Source of the DNA: Posidonia oceanica | Lineage: Eukaryota > Streptophyta > Magnoliopsida > Alismatales > Posidoniaceae | Direction: 5' to 3' | Length of the DNA stretch: 64,000 bases | NCBI GenBank assembly: GCA_037176725.1 | Contig: JAZBRS010000013.1 | Coordinates: 8,435,001 to 8,499,000 of the forward strand | Part shown: positions 58,479 through 64,000 of the stretch, piece after piece | How positions within the stretch are numbered: position 1 is the stretch's first letter | How the letters are laid out: each line of letters opens with the position of its first letter | Notes under the pieces: generated by a model | Told to the model about the DNA's origin: nothing | Database searches by the model: none | Seen by the model: the letters and a program-made list of their open reading frames with translations, nothing else | Made by a program: the position numbers and the translations under genes

Positions 58479-58940
58479 TATTGTGTATATCTTGAATTCT
58501 AAGTTTTAATGCATCTATTTTATTGTAAATGTGTTTGTTGACGAGTAACGGAGCAATCCAAAATAGAACATCTAGTTTTGCACTATCTAAATTTTCTTAT
58601 CCTTTTATGTTTGATTTCAAATTTGAATATAAAGGTTATCTTGGATTTTTGAAAGGATAGGATTGTTTTCACTATATATATGAGTCATATGTATTATGTC
58701 GCCGTCATCTCTCTTGGTTGTATTGGGTTTTTAGGGTTTGTTTCTTTTTCTATGAAGATTTCATTTCTCCATTGTACTCTTTTGATTATAGTGATCTGTT
58801 ATCTCTCCTCTGTCTGTAGACGTAGGCTATTGTCGAACCACGTAAATCTTTTTGTGTTTGAAATCGTTTATTTTCCCATTTATCTTCTTTGTGGATTTTC
58901 ATATGTATATTCTGCTTGTGTATGTACATATTCCCTTACA
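58479..58940 (+). repeat. 5' LTR of element D
   Basis: 462 bp, from TATTGTGTATATCTTGAATT to CCTTACA. Its start aligns with the 3' LTR start TGTTGAGTATACCTTAAATT at 63961. The original TG is now TA. Confidence 0.75.
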
Positions 58941-58942
58941 AA

Positions 58943-58955
58943 TTGATACCAGAGT
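58943..58955 (+). other. Primer-binding site of element D
   Basis: TTGATACCAGAG follows the LTR end. It has two changes from the initiator tRNA-Met type TTGGTATCAGAG. Confidence 0.7.
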
Positions 58956-58985
58956 TTTTCGTTTTGATCTGTTTTTTGTATACAT

Positions 58986-61900
58986 ATGAAAATGTCTACA
59001 AAAATGAAGATTGAGAAGTATGATTGTGATGCCAATTTTAGTTTGTGGCAAATCAAGATGAAAGTACTTATTACACAGCAAGGATTGAAGAAGGCATTGT
59101 TCAGAGTTGACAAAATGCCAACAATGATGACGAAAAAAGAGAAAACGGAGATGGATGAGAAGGCCCTATCACTTATACAGTTGAATTTGTCAAACGAGGT
59201 TCTTCAAGAAGTTTCGCAAGAGACGACTACTACTGGATTGTGGCTCAAGTTAGAAAATCTCTACAAGATGAAAACTCTGGCAAGCAAACTGCACTTAAAG
59301 CAAAGACTATATTTGCAACGTATGAGTGAAGGTACATCTGTTAAATCTCATATATATCAGTTCAGTTAAATTATCATTGACTCAAGTAATACCGATGTGA
59401 AGATAGATGATAAGAATCAAGCATTGTTATTGTTATGTTTTTTGCCTTCATCTTATAAAAAATTTAGGGAAACTCTATTGTATGGTCGAGAATCTATTAT
59501 GATGGATGTTGTTAAAGCTGACCTTTTTTCGAAAGAGTTGATGGATAGAGAGTTACTTAGCACTAGTGAAAGCAAAGGTGAAGCCCAAACTACAAGAGGA
59601 AGAACTTCAAAACATGACTCTAATGGCAAGAAGAAAAACAAGTTTAGATCCAAGTCAAGAAATAAGAATAAGTACTATAACTATTGCAGAAAAGAGAGCA
59701 CATCAAGGATGAGTGCTAGAAACTTCAAAATAGAAAGAATGACCAGAATGGTCAGAAAGAAGATTCAATCGATGCTAGTGTTGCAAATGCAAATTCACGC
59801 AGTTTTGTTTATTCAACCGATTATGCACCAAGATTAATGAAAAAATGGATCGTTGAATCAAGTGCCACCTACCACATGTGTCTAAATAGGAATTAGTTTT
59901 CCACCTACAATTCTACTGTAAGTGGAGTTATATTGATGGGAAATGATTATCCATGTATAGAGTACAAGAAAGATGGATTTTTGCAAGCATTGCGTGTTTG
60001 GCAAGTACAAACGTGTCAGTTTCAATACAACAGTGCATAGAACCAAAAGAACTTTGGATTACATCCATACTGATTTATAGGATCCTTCACATGTTCTTTC
60101 AAAAGGTGGTGCAAGGTATATGCTAACCTTTATTGATGATTTTTCCAGGGGGTTTACATGTTGAAACACAAGGATGAAGTATTCACGCAATCCAAGTAAT
60201 GGAAAGCACTAATTGAGAAGCAAACAGAAAAGAAGATCAAGGGGTTGAGGACAAACAATGAGTTGGAGTTTTGTTCATCTGAATTTAATGAATTCTACAA
60301 AAATGAAAGCATTGTCAGACATCGAACTATCAGACACACACCACTTAACAAAACAGAGTTGTAAAGCGTATGAACCGAACTCTTCTGGAACGGACTCATT
60401 GTATGTTGTTCAATGCTATATTGTCGAAAGACTTTTGTGTTGAAGCAGTTGCAACAACGTGTTACTTGGTGAAGTGCTCCCCATCATCATCCATTGAGTG
60501 CAAGACACTGGAAGAGATATGGTATGACCACCCTGTCGATTATTCAAACCTGAAAGTTTTTTGTTGTCCTGCATATACACATGTAGATGATGGTAAACCA
60601 GAACTTGGATCTAAAAAGTGTATTTTTGTTGGTTATGCCTCTGGTGTGAAAGGTTAAAGGTTGTGATGTTTAGTCCCTAAATCACTCAAGATCTTGATTA
60701 AAAAAGATGCTGTGTTTCATGAGTCTGCTATATTGTCTTCGAGTGGAGATATTGTTGTTCTTTTTAATGCAGACACACATAATACTGTTACCAAACAGAT
60801 GGAGGTAGAGACAAAGATAGAAGTTCTACCATGTAAAAACATGGTGCCTTATCCTACTGAAGAAGAAGCACCAATGGATGAGCCATATAGCATTGCAAAT
60901 AGCAGAGGAAAGAAGATTACAAAGTCAAATCCAAAGTATGCAGATTCAATCATTGCATACGCATTGTCAGTTGCTGAAGAGACATTGAATGTTGAAGAAC
61001 CCCCCAAGTATGTAGATGCAATTTCGACTCCAGATTCGGCGTCATGGTTGATTGCTATGAATGAAGAATTAGAGTCTCTTCATAAGAACACAACTTAGGA
61101 CTTAGTTAAGCCTCCCAAAGGAAAGAAGATTGTTGGTTGCAAGTGGATATTTAAGAAAAAGAAAGGCATGTCAGGCATGTCAGGAATATGAGATGCAAGA
61201 TGTAAAGCTTGATTAGTTACAAAAGGTTACATTCAGGTTAAAGGTATAGATTATAATGATATATTTTCTCTTGTTGTCAAACACACCTCTACTTGTGTTT
61301 TGTTAGCCTTAGTTGCAGCAAAGGACTTGGAGTTGGAGTAACTCATTGTCAAGACGACTTTCTTGCATGGTGAACTTGGAAGACAAGATTTACATGAAAC
61401 AATTAGAAGGTTTTGTGTTCGAAGGGAAAGAGGACTACGTTTGTCTGTTAAAAAAGTCTCTTTATGGTTTGAAGCAATTTCCTCGCCAATAGTATAGGAG
61501 ATTTGATTCATTCATGATTAAGTATGACTACAACAAAAGTAAATATGACGATTGTGTTTACATAAGAGGTTTGAATATTGGTTATTTTATCTATCTACTA
61601 CTTTATGTTGATGCTATGCTTATTGCAACGAATAACAAAATTAAGATCAACAAATTGACGAAGTTGCTTAATGGAGAGTCCAAGATGAAAGATTTGGGAA
61701 TGGCAAGGAAAATTCTTGGCATAGAGATTCGTAAAGATCGAAAAGCTGGGAAGTTGTTTCTAAGTCAATAGAAGTTCATTGAGAAAGTACTACAACACTT
61801 CAGCATTTCAGATGCCAAGTCAAAGAAGACTCTTCTTGCCACTCACTTCAAGATAACTGCAAATCAGTCTTCACAAACAAAAGAAGACCTGACATACATG

Positions 61901-63797
61901 TCACGGGTTCCGTACTCCAGTGCGGTCGGTACTATCATGTATGCTATGATTTATACATGTCCAGATATTTCATATGCAATCAGTGTCAATAGCAGATACA
62001 AGTTAAACCCTGACAAGGTTCATTGGCAAGCAGTGAAGTAGATTCTAAGGCATCTAAAAGGTACATCCAGTGCTTGTTTGGAGTTTGGAAAAAGCAAAAA
62101 TGGCCTTATTGACTATGTGTTTACAGTTGGAAGCAGTGCAATCAGTTGTAAAGCTATACCACACCCACTGTTGCTTTATCTACAACTGAAGCGGAATATA
62201 TGCAAGTAACAGAAGCTATCAAGGAAGCAATGAGCTTAGTTAGGGACAAAAGGTGATCGTCATTCGTTATGATAGTTAGCATGCCATTCATTTAACAAAA
62301 GATTCTATACATCATAAAAGAACATAGCACATTGATATCAAGTACCATTTCATCTGAGAGGTGATAGCTCAAGGCGATATTGTTGTGAGAAATATTAATA
62401 CAAAAGACAACTGATGAGCACATTATTGTTACATATTTCATGTCCCATATTTATCTATTTTGTATATAAATAATACTACTCGCGGTGTTTTATGTAAATT
62501 GTGCAAAAACCTGGGGACTCAGAAAGAATTTAGAAAAAAGAGGGAAAAAGAATATATGTGCACAGAAGTCAAATCTACATTCAGATTATATTTGAACCAA
62601 AAAAGAAAAGAATTTCGTATAAATAATGTGGAGTCACATCGAATATTCAAATTCAAATTTTTACATGCTTAAAGACTTAGAAAAATATCATCTAAATGAC
62701 TGGAATAAACCAGATAACATTTCGGATTACTTGGGTGCCTCCCAAGCGCCCAAATGCACAGATGGGGCCTCCCAAGCACCTGTAGATCATTTTTTTGACT
62801 CGATCTTTCATCGTTATGATTTTAAGTTGTAAATATCTAGTATTTGAAATCAGAATTTAAATTTTGTAATCGGATTTGTTTCTGACGTGAGGGATGCCTT
62901 TGTAAGTCTATAAAAGGACAATTGTTATAGATCTATGGGGAAAGATCTTCCACTCCTTAGGCTTAGACTCGAATTTAGTTTATTTCCTTCCTAATTTTGG
63001 AAAGCTTCAAGTGTTCTCCTTGCTGTAATCTCGGATTCTATCAATAAAACTTCATTTTGTCTTTAATTATGTCTTGTATTTCAATTTCTATCTTTAAGTC
63101 TTTATTTTCTATCATTTCCATATGCAACTAAATTCTAGATCTAGGGTTTAGATAAAGTTCATGTAAATTTCAGATGTTGTGATTAAATCTCTCTTTGTCT
63201 TCTCATGTTTTAATGTCATGATTACTTAGGCTAGATGTATATTGCATAAATCTCTGTTATATCGATAAACTTTGATGGACTAATATTGATTACATCTTTT
63301 TAATTTATGCTTAGGGAAGAATAATCGGAGATCATGTGTATAATCTTAGATTTAATGTATATCATTTGATTTAGTTTAATTTGTGTGTTATTATCTACTA
63401 CTTGGTATTCTATTGTATATTGCATATAAATTATGCTTGTTAGGATAAAAGCCATTGGGTTAAATTATTTAGATCAGGAAGAGAAATAAACAGTGGATTT
63501 AAGCATGCATTCTTTACTTACATGAATGGATTCGAAAACCCTAGTTCTTTAATATTCTAAATTTTATCGTTGTTGTAAATCAATCATCCTTAATCATATT
63601 CATTACCTCCATCACTTTTTCTTGAATATCTGACAATTAATCTTTGCTATATTACTCTATTCTCCGTGGAATCGACTTGTACTTGCATACATACTACATA
63701 GTACGCTATACACTTATGGTATTTATTACTGGATATTAAAATTGACATCAACAACCCAGCAGACATGATGACAAAGTCACTCCCAATTACCAATTAA
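58986..63797 (+). pseudogene. Copia gag-pol polyprotein of element D
   Basis: Gag (58986-59837) runs from MKMSTKMKIEKYDCDANF through TTTTGLWLKLENLYKMKT to a basic tail; the zinc knuckle is destroyed (YYNYCRKES). Protease remnant: WIVESSATYHMC, with Glu where Asp is expected. Integrase pieces lie around 60060-60660 with stops. Reverse transcriptase: GCKWIFKKKK, KTTFLHGEL with the usual preceding Asp lost, and LLYVDAMLIAT, where the YVDD box reads YVDA. RNase H is shortened and split by the solo LTR. The end (NPADMMTKSLPIT) resumes at 63751. About twenty stops or frameshifts are present, so it is inactive. Confidence 0.85.
62412..63750 (+). mobile_element. Solo LTR of the Athila-like family, inserted in element D
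   Basis: 1,339 bp, TGATGAGCACATTATT to AAATTGACATCA. The target copies are a perfect ACAAC at 62407-62411 and 63751-63755. Removing it restores the RNase H sense across the join. It aligns end to end with the LTR at 38529-39802 in opposite orientation. The dyad GGGTGCCTCCCAAGCGCCC lies near 62731. Confidence 0.93.
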
Positions 63798-63960
63798 GTT
63801 CAATCTCTGTTCGGACTTGATTGAATTTTACATCACTTGATATGACGGTATTGCGGAGATGAAGAGACGATCTTATGTTCTAATATTGCATGAAATTATG
63901 AGTCAAGGTGGAGTTTATTACACTTTTGTATTTTCTGGAATTAAAATCAAGGTAGAGATT

Positions 63961-64000
63961 TGTTGAGTATACCTTAAATTCCAAGTTCTAATGCACTTAT
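63961..64000 (+). repeat. Start of the 3' LTR of element D
   Basis: TGTTGAGTATACC follows the polypurine tract AAGGTAGAGATT and aligns with 58479 onward. The rest is outside the window. Confidence 0.8.

Larger units (their letters stand above)
58479..64000 (+). mobile_element. Element D: Tork/Tnt1-like Copia retrotransposon, cut by window end
   Basis: The 5' LTR is 58479-58940, followed by a primer-binding site, gag-pol, a polypurine tract (AAGGTAGAGATT) and the first 40 bp of the 3' LTR at 63961. The gag wording (FSLWQIKMKVLITQQGLKK; LPSSYKKFRETLLYGRES) matches the Tork/Tnt1 lineage. Pol is heavily decayed. A solo LTR is inserted at 62412-63750. Confidence 0.87.

Overview
This is plant nuclear DNA. 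It reads as a transposable-element cemetery beside the 3' end of one host gene. Plant markers are the WAT1-type transporter exons, a CACTA transposon with a Transposase_24 relic, SIRE-, Tork/Tnt1-, Tekay-, Tat/Ogre- and Athila-like LTR retrotransposons, and an Ac-like hAT. The lineages suggest a large repeat-rich angiosperm genome. I cannot name the species. No rRNA, credible tRNA, CRISPR array or bacterial gene was seen.

Left part (1-21,600): the last two exons of a WAT1-related (MtN21/EamA-type) transporter lie at 171-501 and carry an apparent frameshift. A CACTA element follows at 1,172-20,764, with TTA target duplications on both sides. Its own DNA is only about 6 kb. The rest is nested: a gag-only SIRE-like Copia element A (6,776-20,330, duplication GGAGG). 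A second gag-only relative B (9,758-15,428, duplication TCTTA) sits inside A. A Tekay-like solo LTR (17,029-19,766, duplication CCTTG) interrupts A's 3' LTR.

Middle part (21,600-39,800): a minus-strand Copia element C is broken inside gag at 25,560 by a minus-strand, gag-only Tat/Ogre-lineage element (25,561 to about 33,675). After a chimeric junction comes a 1.1-kb LTR tail with 30-bp tandem repeats (to 34,753). Then comes a truncated minus-strand Athila-like gag derivative with one LTR (38,529-39,802).

Right part (39,800-64,000): a decayed Tekay-like chromovirus lacks its 5' half and has a 3' LTR split by a 5.6-kb LTR-like insertion (45,720-51,320). It is followed by a dead hAT element (52,507-56,670), about 1.8 kb of unassigned low-repeat DNA, and a decayed Tork/Tnt1-like Copia element D. 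D starts with a 462-bp LTR at 58,479 and runs past the window end. A solo LTR (62,412-63,750) sits in its RNase H region.

No element here looks able to move by itself. Four separate elements keep gag but no pol, so they would depend on proteins supplied by relatives. The most unusual signal is a cluster of TTCGG...CCGAA dyads with nearly the same internal words in LTRs of unrelated Copia and Gypsy families. A second is an array of TCP-type palindromes at 21-23-bp spacing in the Tekay-like LTRs.
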